Assembly (NCBI GenBank): GCA_001593925.1
Contig: LUCD01000029.1
Coordinates: forward strand, 1-12,086
Direction: 5' to 3'
DNA from: Candidatus Bathyarchaeota archaeon B26-1
GTDB taxonomy: Archaea; Thermoproteota; Bathyarchaeia; Bathyarchaeales; B26-1
DNA length: 12,086 nucleotides
Shown: positions 1-6,093 of the stretch, piece after piece
How the letters are laid out: each line of letters begins with the position of its first letter
Position numbering within the stretch: position 1 is the first letter of the stretch
Notes under the pieces: generated by a model
Seen by the model: only the letters and a program-made list of their open reading frames with translations
Database searches by the model: none
What the model was told of the DNA's origin: nothing
Made by a program: the position numbers and the translations under genes

Positions 1-50
1 TAGAACCCGCTCTACAAGGTTACCGTCCTCCCTCACACGGTTACACCAGT

Positions 51-60
51 TTTAAATATA
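51..60 (+). promoter_or_regulatory. TATA-like box before the 54-residue coiled-coil gene
   Basis: An archaeal-type TATA element (TTTAAATATA) lies about 25-30 nt before a strong Shine-Dalgarno sequence and the GTG start at 92. It is nearly symmetrical, so it could also drive leftward transcription out of the window. Inferred from sequence and position only. Confidence 0.5.
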
Positions 61-91
61 CGTACCCGAAACTTTAGGGAGGTGAAGCGCA

Positions 92-256
92 GTGTCAAAG
101 ATCGACAAGGACGCGGAACTCTCGAAACCACTAAATTACATGGACCTGCTCCTGATAACCCTCACAGAATATGAAAAGAGGTTAAACACGATCATCGATA
201 GGCTGGAAGCCATTGCCGAGAAACTCGAAGAATTAACCCGGATACTCGTCGAATGA
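92..256 (+). CDS. Small coiled-coil protein, 54 aa, unknown function
   Basis: I do not recognise a family. The reading frame starts at GTG 92, preceded by a near-perfect Shine-Dalgarno (GGGAGGTGA, 78-86) and a TATA-like box at 51-60; it ends at TGA 254-256. The product is highly charged. After about 15 N-terminal residues it becomes one continuous amphipathic helix, with Leu/Ile recurring in heptad-like spacing from LNYMDLLLI to the end (RLEAIAEKLEELTRILVE). This suggests a short coiled coil that self-associates or docks on a partner. It has no cysteines, signal peptide or membrane segment. It probably has its own promoter, since a second TATA-like box precedes the next gene. The RBS and codon pattern support a real gene; the function is unknown. 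Confidence 0.6.
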   Translation: MSKIDKDAELSKPLNYMDLLLITLTEYEKRLNTIIDRLEAIAEKLEELTRILVE

Positions 257-304
257 TCTTGGAAGAGAAGAAGATTTTTCTCGAATATTCCCGCCTTGAA
301 CACC

Positions 305-313
305 CTTTTAAGG
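305..313 (+). promoter_or_regulatory. TATA-like box before the dehydrogenase gene
   Basis: CTTTTAAGG-type element about 55 nt before the preferred ATG at 363. It predicts a transcription start near 332-338 and so a short leader carrying the Shine-Dalgarno at 345-354. The predicted start almost coincides with an in-frame GTG at 339, which argues against using that codon. Confidence 0.4.
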
Positions 314-362
314 CATATCAGCAATTATCATCCGTGGTGTGGAAGGGGGTGAGGAGCGGACT

Positions 363-1424
363 ATGCCGATACTCACTGCTGAGAGCCTCAGAACGGTTGC
401 TCTCGAGATTTTCAAGGCGGCAGGTGTGCCCGTCGACGAGGCCCGTCTCGTCTCTGAGAGGCTTGTGAACGCCAACCTTGACGGATACGACTCGCATGGA
501 ATAATAAGGGTGCTCCAGTACGTCAAAGGTATAAGGGAGGGGAAGATCAAGCCCGGTGTCAAGGTTGAGGTTCTACGGGAGACCCCGACCACGGCTCTGC
601 TGGATGGAAGGTTGGGGTTCGGCCAAGTCGTGGCAACAGTCGCCATGAAGAAGGCCATAGAGAAGGCTGAGGTGAACGCCGTCGGTGTGGTCTGCGCCAT
701 GAACTGCAACCACGTTGGGAGGCTCTCCGACTACACGTTGATGGCTTCAAAGAGGGGGATGATCGGTATATCCTTCGTGAACACCATATGTATGGTGGCC
801 CCGTACGGGGGGATGGAGCGGAGAATCGGCACATGCCCCATGAGTTTCGCCTTCCCCACGGACGAGGAGATACCCTTCGTCATCGACATAGCCACCAGCA
901 TCTGCGCGGAGGGGAAGATAAGGGTGAAGAGCCACGAGGGCAGAGACCTCCCCTACGAATGCATAGTTGACAAGGAGGGTAGGCTCACCAGGAACCCTAA
1001 CGCCCTCTATGAGGGAGGCGCGATCCTGCCTATGGGAGGGGAGGTCGGATATAAAGGCTTCAGCCTCGGCCTCGCGGTTGAGGTTCTGGGCGGAATCCTC
1101 TCAGGAACCGGATACTCTTACAGCAAAAAGTTTCGGGGAGGGAACGGCGTCTTCATGGAGGCCATAAAGGTTGAGGCGTTCATGGAACTGGAAGAGTTTA
1201 AACGTGAGGTCGGTGAGCTCGCAAGGGCCGTGAGGTCGTCGAAGCCTAGACCCGGATTCAAGAGTATAATGACGCCCGGAGAGATCGAGTACAAGACCAG
1301 AAAGAGAAGGCTCCGGGAGGGAATTCACGTCCCAGAGAAGACGTGGGCGGAGATCGTTAAGGTTGCTAGAGAACTAGGTGTAGAGATGGAAAAATTTATG
1401 GAATCGAATCCAAGAATACCCTGA
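363..1424 (+). CDS. Malate/L-lactate dehydrogenase family oxidoreductase (Ldh2/MdhII fold)
   Basis: An NAD(P)-dependent 2-hydroxyacid dehydrogenase of the malate/L-lactate (YlbC/ComC/MdhII) superfamily, which is unrelated to classical LDH/MDH. Family members reduce oxaloacetate, pyruvate, sulfopyruvate or other 2-oxoacids, so the substrate cannot be fixed here. With ATG 363 the protein has 353 residues, the usual length. Family blocks are in order: DSHGIIR (43-49), NCNHVGR with the probable catalytic His (117), GTCPMSFAFP (156-165), the nucleotide-binding block IDIATSICAEGKIRV (174-188), GYKGFSLGLAVEVLGGILSG (229-248) and GNGVFMEA (260-267). ATG 363 is preferred over in-frame GTG 339 because GGGGGTGAGG lies 8-10 nt upstream and alignment begins at MPILTAESLR. 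A hairpin plus T-run follows. The fumarase operon 1.3 kb downstream makes a role in C4-acid metabolism plausible; that is inference. Confidence 0.9.
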   Translation: MPILTAESLRTVALEIFKAAGVPVDEARLVSERLVNANLDGYDSHGIIRVLQYVKGIREGKIKPGVKVEVLRETPTTALLDGRLGFGQVVATVAMKKAIEKAEVNAVGVVCAMNCNHVGRLSDYTLMASKRGMIGISFVNTICMVAPYGGMERRIGTCPMSFAFPTDEEIPFVIDIATSICAEGKIRVKSHEGRDLPYECIVDKEGRLTRNPNALYEGGAILPMGGEVGYKGFSLGLAVEVLGGILSGTGYSYSKKFRGGNGVFMEAIKVEAFMELEEFKREVGELARAVRSSKPRPGFKSIMTPGEIEYKTRKRRLREGIHVPEKTWAEIVKVARELGVEMEKFMESNPRIP

Positions 1425-1440
1425 AGAGATGAACACTCAA

Positions 1441-1495
1441 AAACGAGTCTTTATCACTATAAAGTTAAACGACACTCGTTTAGCTCCTCTTTTTT
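1441..1495 (+). terminator. Putative hairpin terminator with T-run
   Basis: Outer arms AAACGAGT (1441-1448) and ACTCGTTT (1474-1481) are exact reverse complements. They enclose a second perfect hairpin, CTTTAT-CACT-ATAAAG (1449-1464), with a 9-nt bulge (1465-1473). CT-rich sequence and TTTTTT (1490-1495) follow. It begins 17 nt after the dehydrogenase stop, which suits transcription termination. Archaeal terminators usually need only the T-run, so the stem may have another role. Confidence 0.5.
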
Positions 1496-1567
1496 AAAAT
1501 GACGTTTACCCAGAGCCGGATGAAGATTGCCTCGAGATGATATGTAACGATATACGTGAATGTTAAG

Positions 1568-1577
1568 AAAATTAATC
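1568..1577 (+). promoter_or_regulatory. TATA-like box before the coiled-coil/four-Cys gene
   Basis: AAAATTAATC lies about 30-40 nt before GTG 1606. The predicted transcription start (about 1595-1600) leaves almost no leader for GTG 1606, or a short leader carrying AGGTGGGG for the alternative in-frame GTG 1618. Confidence 0.4.
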
Positions 1578-1605
1578 TCTAGGGTCACGCCTTACTTACC
1601 AGCAG

Positions 1606-2346
1606 GTGGGGTGGCTCGTGTTCTCTCGGTTGCTTCGTAGCCTCGAGGCTGAGCTGGCGTCGATCGAGAACCGGGGCAAGGTCTTAGAGGGTCTGCTCGC
1701 CTCCGGAAGGGTCTCCCCCGAGGCTTATACCCAGCTCAGTGAGAGGCTTAATAGCCTCTCATCCAAGATTCGATCGTTGAAGAGGTCTCTAGAGGAGGAG
1801 AGGTCGCTTCACTCGTCGAGTGTGGAGGAGTGCGTGAAGGTTCTCGAACTTCTCCTCGTGGATTTGAGGTGTAGACACCTGCTCGGAGAGGTCGGTGACG
1901 GCGAATGGGACGATAAGAGCCGAATACTTATCGAAGGCATACGATCCCTAAAGGACGGCGTGTCAAGCTCAGTCGAAGAATTGAAGGAGTCCACCCCACC
2001 AGACTTTTTTGTGCCCGTGCCTGAAACGGAGTTCTCATTCACCTTCGAGGGGCAGGCCTCAAGGAGCGTCGGCTACCCTAAGAGGAGGCCGAAGGCTCCC
2101 CGCAAGAAGCGTAAGAGGGCCAAGTCGAAGGCTGAGGCGTCGACTCTCGAAGCCGGCCGAAAGGTTAAGGCGCCTCCAGAGATAGAAGCGTCTCAGGCAG
2201 GAATCCACTGCAGAAATCCCTGGAAGGAGAATTGTAGAAACACAGACATTGAGCTCACAATATACTATAACGGCGAGCTCCTCCCGATCTGCCGGGAGTG
2301 TTGGAGGGAAATCTCCGAGAAGAATATTGAGTGGTCCGGCTATTAA
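1606..2346 (+). CDS. Coiled-coil protein with basic linker and C-terminal four-cysteine domain, 246 aa
   Basis: I cannot assign a family. Three parts are visible. Residues 8-70 and about 73-128 are helical and heptad-rich, with the phrase LLASGRVSPEAYTQLSERL, as expected of a coiled-coil or helical-bundle oligomerisation region. Residues 129-197 are low-complexity, with a strongly basic stretch (KRRPKAPRKKRKRAKSK, 159-175) suggesting contact with nucleic acid or acidic surfaces. Residues 200-243 form a compact domain with C202-x7-C210-x18-C229-x2-C232, including NPWKENC and LPICRECW, probably binding one zinc. There is no signal peptide or membrane helix, so it is presumably cytoplasmic. The start is GTG 1606 (near leaderless) or in-frame GTG 1618 with AGGTGGG upstream. 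It converges with the eL40 gene, with 15 nt between stops. A structural or scaffolding role is possible but not shown. Confidence 0.75.
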   Translation: MGWLVFSRLLRSLEAELASIENRGKVLEGLLASGRVSPEAYTQLSERLNSLSSKIRSLKRSLEEERSLHSSSVEECVKVLELLLVDLRCRHLLGEVGDGEWDDKSRILIEGIRSLKDGVSSSVEELKESTPPDFFVPVPETEFSFTFEGQASRSVGYPKRRPKAPRKKRKRAKSKAEASTLEAGRKVKAPPEIEASQAGIHCRNPWKENCRNTDIELTIYYNGELLPICRECWREISEKNIEWSGY

Positions 2347-2361
2347 TTCCGGTCTGGAACC

Positions 2362-2523
2362 CTACCGGGTCTTCTCTCTCCTCTTCCAACGGAGGTTCTT
2401 CCCTCGGCATTTTCTACACTTCTCAGCTGTGGGGGCGTTCCTAGCCCCGCAGTCCCGGCATATTTTGAGGTAGAGCCTCCGCTTCTGGGCGATACTCTTC
2501 TTGATCGGGTCGGTGATCGGCAA
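2362..2523 (-). CDS. rpl40e: 50S ribosomal protein eL40 (L40e), 53 aa
   Basis: A small zinc-ribbon protein of the large ribosomal subunit; in eukaryotes the homologue is made as a ubiquitin fusion, in archaea it stands alone. Reading leftward from TTG 2521-2523 gives MPITDPIKKSIAQKRR, then ICRDCGARN, then EKCRKCRGKNLRWKRRE, ending at TAG 2362-2364. The two CxxC pairs (C22/C25, C36/C39), the basic tail and the DPIKK opening match archaeal eL40, and 53 residues is full length. No ATG or GTG occurs in frame nearby. A purine-rich, partly SD-like stretch (GAGGGTGGA, 2533-2541) lies 9 nt upstream of the TTG, and the TATA-like palindrome at 2565-2576 suits this gene. It is short enough to be missed by automatic calling. 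Confidence 0.93.
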   Translation of the reverse strand: MPITDPIKKSIAQKRRLYLKICRDCGARNAPTAEKCRKCRGKNLRWKRREKTR

Positions 2524-2564
2524 TCCCCTACATCCACCCTCGCTCTCAAATGAGGATGGGCTTA

Positions 2565-2576
2565 GATAAATTTATC
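2565..2576. promoter_or_regulatory. Palindromic TATA element between eL40 and the fumarase operon
   Basis: GATAAATTTATC is a perfect 12-bp palindrome. Leftward it is correctly placed for eL40 (predicted start near 2546, with a leader of about 20 nt). Rightward it could start RNA near 2592-2596, about 100 nt before the fumarase alpha gene. TATA orientation is set by the flanking BRE, which I cannot judge reliably, so shared use is inference. Confidence 0.5.
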
Positions 2577-2593
2577 CCTTCTGGGAGGCGCCG

Positions 2594-2689
2594 TTGGAGA
2601 CTATTCGACGTAACCGCCCAGCTAGAGAAGCCTCAATGGATGACGCTTTCAAGGGAACCCTATTTAGGATGAACGACCAGAAATCTTAG
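2594..2689 (+). CDS. Possible 31-codon leader ORF upstream of the fumarase operon
   Basis: TTG 2594 follows GGGAGGCG by 3-4 nt. The frame runs 31 codons (starting METIRRNRPAREA, with an internal ATG at 2636 opening MDDAFKGTLFRMNDQKS) to TAG 2687-2689, 7 nt before the fumarase alpha GTG. The peptide is basic then neutral and matches nothing I recognise. SD spacing is short for TTG 2594. It may be a translated leader or chance; a second TATA-like box lies inside it. Confidence 0.2.
   Translation: METIRRNRPAREASMDDAFKGTLFRMNDQKS
2660..2668 (+). promoter_or_regulatory. TATA-like box close to fumarase alpha
   Basis: CTATTTAGG lies about 30-40 nt before the possible fumarase alpha starts (GTG 2697, TTG 2709). 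RNA starting near 2688-2692 would carry GGAAGGTGG as a short leader for TTG 2709. It competes with 2565-2576 as the operon promoter. Confidence 0.3.
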
Positions 2690-2696
2690 AGGGAAG

Positions 2697-3596
2697 GTGG
2701 CCGGCTCCTTGAGGGTTGAAGAGGTCGTAGAGGAAGTTGCCGTTAAACTTCTGAGGCTGGCGGTTGTCAGGCTTCCCTCAGACGTGAAGAGGGCTCTTGA
2801 ACAGGCGTGGAGGGAAGAGGAGAACCCGATCGGGAAGGCCCATCTGAAAAATATAGTCGAGAACATAAGGTTGGCCGAGGAGCTGAACCGGCCGATCTGC
2901 CAAGACACAGGTACAATAACGTTCTACATTAGGGCCGGAGCCGACTTCAAGGGTCTGAACCGCGTTGAACCCTCGCTTAGGAGGGCGGTTGAGAGGGCGA
3001 CTTACGAGATACCTCTCCGCCCAAACGCCGTCAACCCCTTCACGCAGGAAAACTCCGGCAACAACGTTGGGAGGCTTCTGCCATACGTGAAATGGAAGAT
3101 CGTCTCCGGGGAACACCTTGAGATCACAGCCTTCCCGAAGGGAGGCGGCTCTGAGAACACTTGCACCCTAGCCATGCTGTCCCCCAGCGCCGGGGTTGAA
3201 GGTTTGAAGAGGTTCGTCCTCGAGAGCGTCTTGAAGGCCGGTGGGATGCCCTGCCCCCCAACGATCATAGGGGTCGGGGTTGGGGGAGGAGCCGACATCT
3301 CGATGAACTTGGCGAAGGAGGCTCTCCTAAGGCCTCTCGACGAGCCGAACCCGGACCCAACGATCGCAAGCCTCGAAGAGCAGCTCTACAGGGAGGTAAA
3401 TGCTCTCGGAATCGGCCCCATGGGACTCGGAGGCAAGTTCACAACCCTAGCCGTCAAGGTGAATTATGCGCATAGGCATCCGGCGTCGTACCCGGTAGCC
3501 GTGGCCTTCCAGTGCTGGGCCGCCCGGAGAGCCTCAGCCAGGATACATCCAGACGGAAGCGTTGAGTACTTAACCCACAGGGTTGAGGAGGCCTGA
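2697..3596 (+). CDS. fumA: Class I fumarate hydratase, alpha subunit
   Basis: Catalytic iron-sulfur subunit of a two-subunit class I hydro-lyase that interconverts fumarate and (S)-malate using an oxygen-labile [4Fe-4S] cluster. The three cluster cysteines sit in their family contexts: C68 in PICQDTGT, C186 in MPCPPTIIGVGVGGGAD, and C273 in FQCWAARR. KGGGSEN (148-154) is also present. The length (299 aa) is normal for the alpha subunit, and the beta subunit follows 6 nt after the stop. GTG 2697 gives the longest form, but TTG 2709 (opening MRVEEVVEE) has a better-spaced Shine-Dalgarno (GGAAGGTGG, 2692-2700) and may be the true start. The related L(+)-tartrate dehydratase TtdA is the main alternative; malate-dehydrogenase-type context nearby favours fumarase. 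Confidence 0.92.
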   Translation: MAGSLRVEEVVEEVAVKLLRLAVVRLPSDVKRALEQAWREEENPIGKAHLKNIVENIRLAEELNRPICQDTGTITFYIRAGADFKGLNRVEPSLRRAVERATYEIPLRPNAVNPFTQENSGNNVGRLLPYVKWKIVSGEHLEITAFPKGGGSENTCTLAMLSPSAGVEGLKRFVLESVLKAGGMPCPPTIIGVGVGGGADISMNLAKEALLRPLDEPNPDPTIASLEEQLYREVNALGIGPMGLGGKFTTLAVKVNYAHRHPASYPVAVAFQCWAARRASARIHPDGSVEYLTHRVEEA

Positions 3597-3602
3597 AGGT
3601 TT

Positions 3603-4220
3603 ATGAGCCGAACTTTTAGGCTTAGAACACCGCTTTCAGAGAGGGAAGTTAGAAGGCTCAAGGCCGGAGACGTCGTCTACCTGTCGGGGAGGGTCGTAAC
3701 GGCCCGCGACGCCGCCCATAAGAGGATGCTGAACCTGATCGAAGCGGGGAGACCCTTACCCATCAACCTCCACGGTCTCCCAATCTACCACTGCGGCCCC
3801 CTCGTGAGGAAGGAGAACGGCCGGTGGACAGTGCTGGCGGCGGGACCCACCACAAGCATGAGGATGGAGCCCTTCGAGAGCACGGTCATCGAGAGGCTCG
3901 GCGTCCGCATGGTTATAGGGAAGGGAGGCATGGGAGCCAAGACCGCCAACGCCATGGCCAAGTTCGGCGCTGTTTACGGAGCCTTCACTGGGGGAGCCGC
4001 AGTCCTAGCGGCAAGGAACATCACACGGGTGATAGACGTTGAATGGCTCAACCTCGGAATCCCCGAGGCCCTCTGGGTCTTGGAGGTCAAGGACTTCGGC
4101 CCCCTCATAGTCGCTTTAGACTCTCATGGGAACAACCTCTTTAGGGAGGTCAACGAGAAGGCTTGGGAGAGGTACCGCTCAGCCCTACAGGGAAGAGGTG
4201 TTCAAAAACCTAAAAGGTGA
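3603..4220 (+). CDS. fumB: Class I fumarate hydratase, beta subunit
   Basis: Partner of the upstream alpha subunit, corresponding to the C-terminal swivel domain of single-chain class I fumarases. It completes the active site and binds the substrate carboxylates. Family blocks are clear over 205 residues: LSGRVVTARDAAHKR (27-41), GPTTSMRM (81-88), VIGKGGMGAKT (104-114), FTGGAA (128-133) and the C-terminal block VKDFGPLIVALDSHGNNLF (162-180). ATG 3603 lies 6 nt after the alpha stop; GGAGG in the end of the alpha gene and AAGGT nearer the start can serve as ribosome binding sites, so the subunits are probably co-transcribed and translationally coupled. The last 11 nt overlap the convergent metallopeptidase gene. 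TtdB is the alternative, as for the alpha subunit. Confidence 0.92.
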   Translation: MSRTFRLRTPLSEREVRRLKAGDVVYLSGRVVTARDAAHKRMLNLIEAGRPLPINLHGLPIYHCGPLVRKENGRWTVLAAGPTTSMRMEPFESTVIERLGVRMVIGKGGMGAKTANAMAKFGAVYGAFTGGAAVLAARNITRVIDVEWLNLGIPEALWVLEVKDFGPLIVALDSHGNNLFREVNEKAWERYRSALQGRGVQKPKR

Positions 4221-5922
4221 AGGAATACTCTGAACCGTCCTCTATGGTCTCGATGACGGGGGGTTCCCGTTCCTTGAGTAGGCCCTTCCTCTCCAAGATG
4301 AGTAGGCTTGCGGAGAGTAGGGCCGCCGCGAATGTTGCAACGGTCAGTAGAGGCGCAGACTCGGCGAGGAGAACGGCTATCATGAGGTAGAGGTTTGCCC
4401 TGCTCAAGTTGTTGTTCCAGAGGCTTTTGAGGGCTAGCCTATAGAACTGTTCGGCTAAGAAACGGTAGGGCTGGTATACTTGGCTGAGATTACTTATGAT
4501 CTTCCCGACGAGGGTGAAAGACTCCGGGTTTAAGTAGAAGTCTTCTACGTTGAATCCCCAGCCGTTAAGAATCGGGGCGACGGACTCGTTAGCTGCTAGG
4601 CTCAGATAATACGCGAGCACGTTTTTGTTGGTGATGTGCGCGCCGCTTGCCAGCTTGAAGAACCGCGCGTAGTATGGGAGGCCTCCGAAGTGTTCAGCCA
4701 GCCTACTGACAACGTAGTAAGCGGCTGTGTAGAGGGCTCCCACGTCGGCTGGATGTACCCTTGGGGTCCACCTGAGTAGGAAATTGAAGTTGGTACCATA
4801 TATGCCTAGGAGGTCTGACACACTGTTCTCAAGGTTCTGCTTGATCATCTCCGCGCCTTCATAGCCCAGCTCCATCGCCACCTCTATACTGACATACTGG
4901 GCCATCCCCTCATGGAACCAGAGGAAATCTTGAGGCGAGAATCCAGCCTTCCACAGGAAGTGGTGGACGAGCTCATGTATAGCGGCGACCTCAACGTAGC
5001 CCTCCGCGAAACGGGTGAAGAAGACGTTGATGTGAATGTTGCCTAGTCTCCCTCCCGTGAAGGGGATGTAGCCCCCAATAGCCATGAGAAGATTGAAGTC
5101 CGGTATGAAGAACTCTATCTCTATATCGGTTAAGTTCACGTTGAAGAGGGCTGTGAGGTTACCGTATATCCTCCCGTAGAGATGCAGAATCTCCCAAGCG
5201 TACTCTTCATACCTCGGAACAGTCTTGAACGTGAACTCTCCCTCGGTAAGCGTCACGATCTCCGGCTCTTTACTCTCGGTTTCAAACCCGATCTGTACAC
5301 GGGCCAGGTTGGTGCGCAGCTCGGAACGGACGTAATTCCCTTTCTTGAGCTGGATCGAGTATACTTCGCGGCTTCCTATGATTATGGCTTCATCCTTTTT
5401 TATGCTGAAGCCTTGTGGAAAGCTTATCTCGACCTCTCCGCGGCTGTGTTCCTCGAAGCCGATCTGGGGCGAATAGAAGATTCCCTCAGGCTCTATTATC
5501 ACGGCCGCGGTTGTGAAGTTGAACCGTATGATCATCTCGAAGATGCTTCCGGACTCCCCGAGGTCTTCACCCTCAAAAGTGAAGTTCAACACGCTATAGA
5601 AGTAGTAGTCGATCCCCACAAAGTCTTCCGTGTCTCCGAGGTTCCACTCGGTTATGCGGCCGCGCAGTATCTCGTTTTCCCATCTCTCAAATTTAGGGAC
5701 GAAGACCCATGAGGAGCCTGAAGCCAAGGTGCTTGTATAGTTGATCGTTACGACTGCTTCACCGTCGTTGTTCACGATTATCTGGTAGGTGTAGATTCCT
5801 TTTGGCGGGATTTGGGCTTGAACACCGACGACCCATACGCTTAGAACTACGTACACCATCAGTAAAACTGAGAACCTCAGTCCTAGAATCCTTCGCGGAC
5901 ACCCTTCCCGAGTTCTCACCAT
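4210..5922 (-). CDS. Secreted, C-terminally membrane-anchored HExxH metallopeptidase
   Basis: A predicted extracytoplasmic zinc peptidase of gluzincin type, resembling the peptidase MA-like group; substrate unknown. Counting from ATG 5922 (570 aa), residues 1-36 form a signal peptide: Arg-rich start, hydrophobic core VLLMVYVVLSVWVVG, likely cleavage after VQA. Residues 37-230 are beta-rich with no assigned domain. The catalytic region has HELVHH (316-321) with H316, E317 and H320, and the probable third zinc ligand E338 in FHEGMAQY. A hydrophobic helix at about 525-543 precedes a charged 27-residue cytoplasmic tail. Eight N-x-S/T sequons lie in the exported part, consistent with archaeal N-glycosylation. 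An in-frame TTG at 5958 would add 12 residues and suits a leaderless start; ATG 5922 gives a more normal signal peptide. The gene stands alone and converges on the fumarase operon with an 11-bp overlap. Confidence 0.8.
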   Translation of the reverse strand: MVRTREGCPRRILGLRFSVLLMVYVVLSVWVVGVQAQIPPKGIYTYQIIVNNDGEAVVTINYTSTLASGSSWVFVPKFERWENEILRGRITEWNLGDTEDFVGIDYYFYSVLNFTFEGEDLGESGSIFEMIIRFNFTTAAVIIEPEGIFYSPQIGFEEHSRGEVEISFPQGFSIKKDEAIIIGSREVYSIQLKKGNYVRSELRTNLARVQIGFETESKEPEIVTLTEGEFTFKTVPRYEEYAWEILHLYGRIYGNLTALFNVNLTDIEIEFFIPDFNLLMAIGGYIPFTGGRLGNIHINVFFTRFAEGYVEVAAIHELVHHFLWKAGFSPQDFLWFHEGMAQYVSIEVAMELGYEGAEMIKQNLENSVSDLLGIYGTNFNFLLRWTPRVHPADVGALYTAAYYVVSRLAEHFGGLPYYARFFKLASGAHITNKNVLAYYLSLAANESVAPILNGWGFNVEDFYLNPESFTLVGKIISNLSQVYQPYRFLAEQFYRLALKSLWNNNLSRANLYLMIAVLLAESAPLLTVATFAAALLSASLLILERKGLLKEREPPVIETIEDGSEYSFTF

Positions 5923-5957
5923 GAGCCTAACCACATCTCTAAAAGGGTTCACCCACA

Positions 5958-5985
5958 ATTAAAACGAGAGACACCCATATTAAAA
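5958..5985 (-). promoter_or_regulatory. Two TATA-like boxes upstream of the metallopeptidase gene
   Basis: On the minus strand TTTTAATATG (5985-5976) predicts transcription starting near 5957, at the alternative TTG 5958. A second box, GTTTTAATT (about 5966-5958), predicts a start near 5937, giving a short leader for ATG 5922. The gene's start choice depends on which is used. Confidence 0.35.
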
Positions 5986-6093
5986 TTACTAAATTGGAAG
6001 AAGACCCTTTATGGACGTGTGTAAGCCTTAAATGCCCGTCTAACTCTCGAGAACTGGGCCGCGGCTCCATTTGAGTCTCTGAGGCATCTTGGA

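Noticed and set aside
1..50. Sequence on the minus strand resembling part of a tRNA D-arm (GTAGAGCGGGTTCTA)
   Set aside because: No matching acceptor or T-arm can be formed within the window and U8 and the D-loop GG are missing; too little sequence remains to the left edge.
1496..1567. ATGA-like boxes resembling C/D-box RNA motifs (GGATGAAG, GATGATAT)
   Set aside because: No paired D boxes (CTGA) at suitable spacing and no terminal stem.
2343..2549. 68-codon minus-strand open frame from an upstream ATG
   Set aside because: It overlaps eL40 in a different frame; the eL40 frame from TTG 2523 has the zinc cysteines and family sequence.
5182..5712. 176-codon plus-strand open frame
   Set aside because: It lies wholly antisense within the metallopeptidase gene, whose signal peptide and HELVHH motif are clear, and its product has no family-like pattern.
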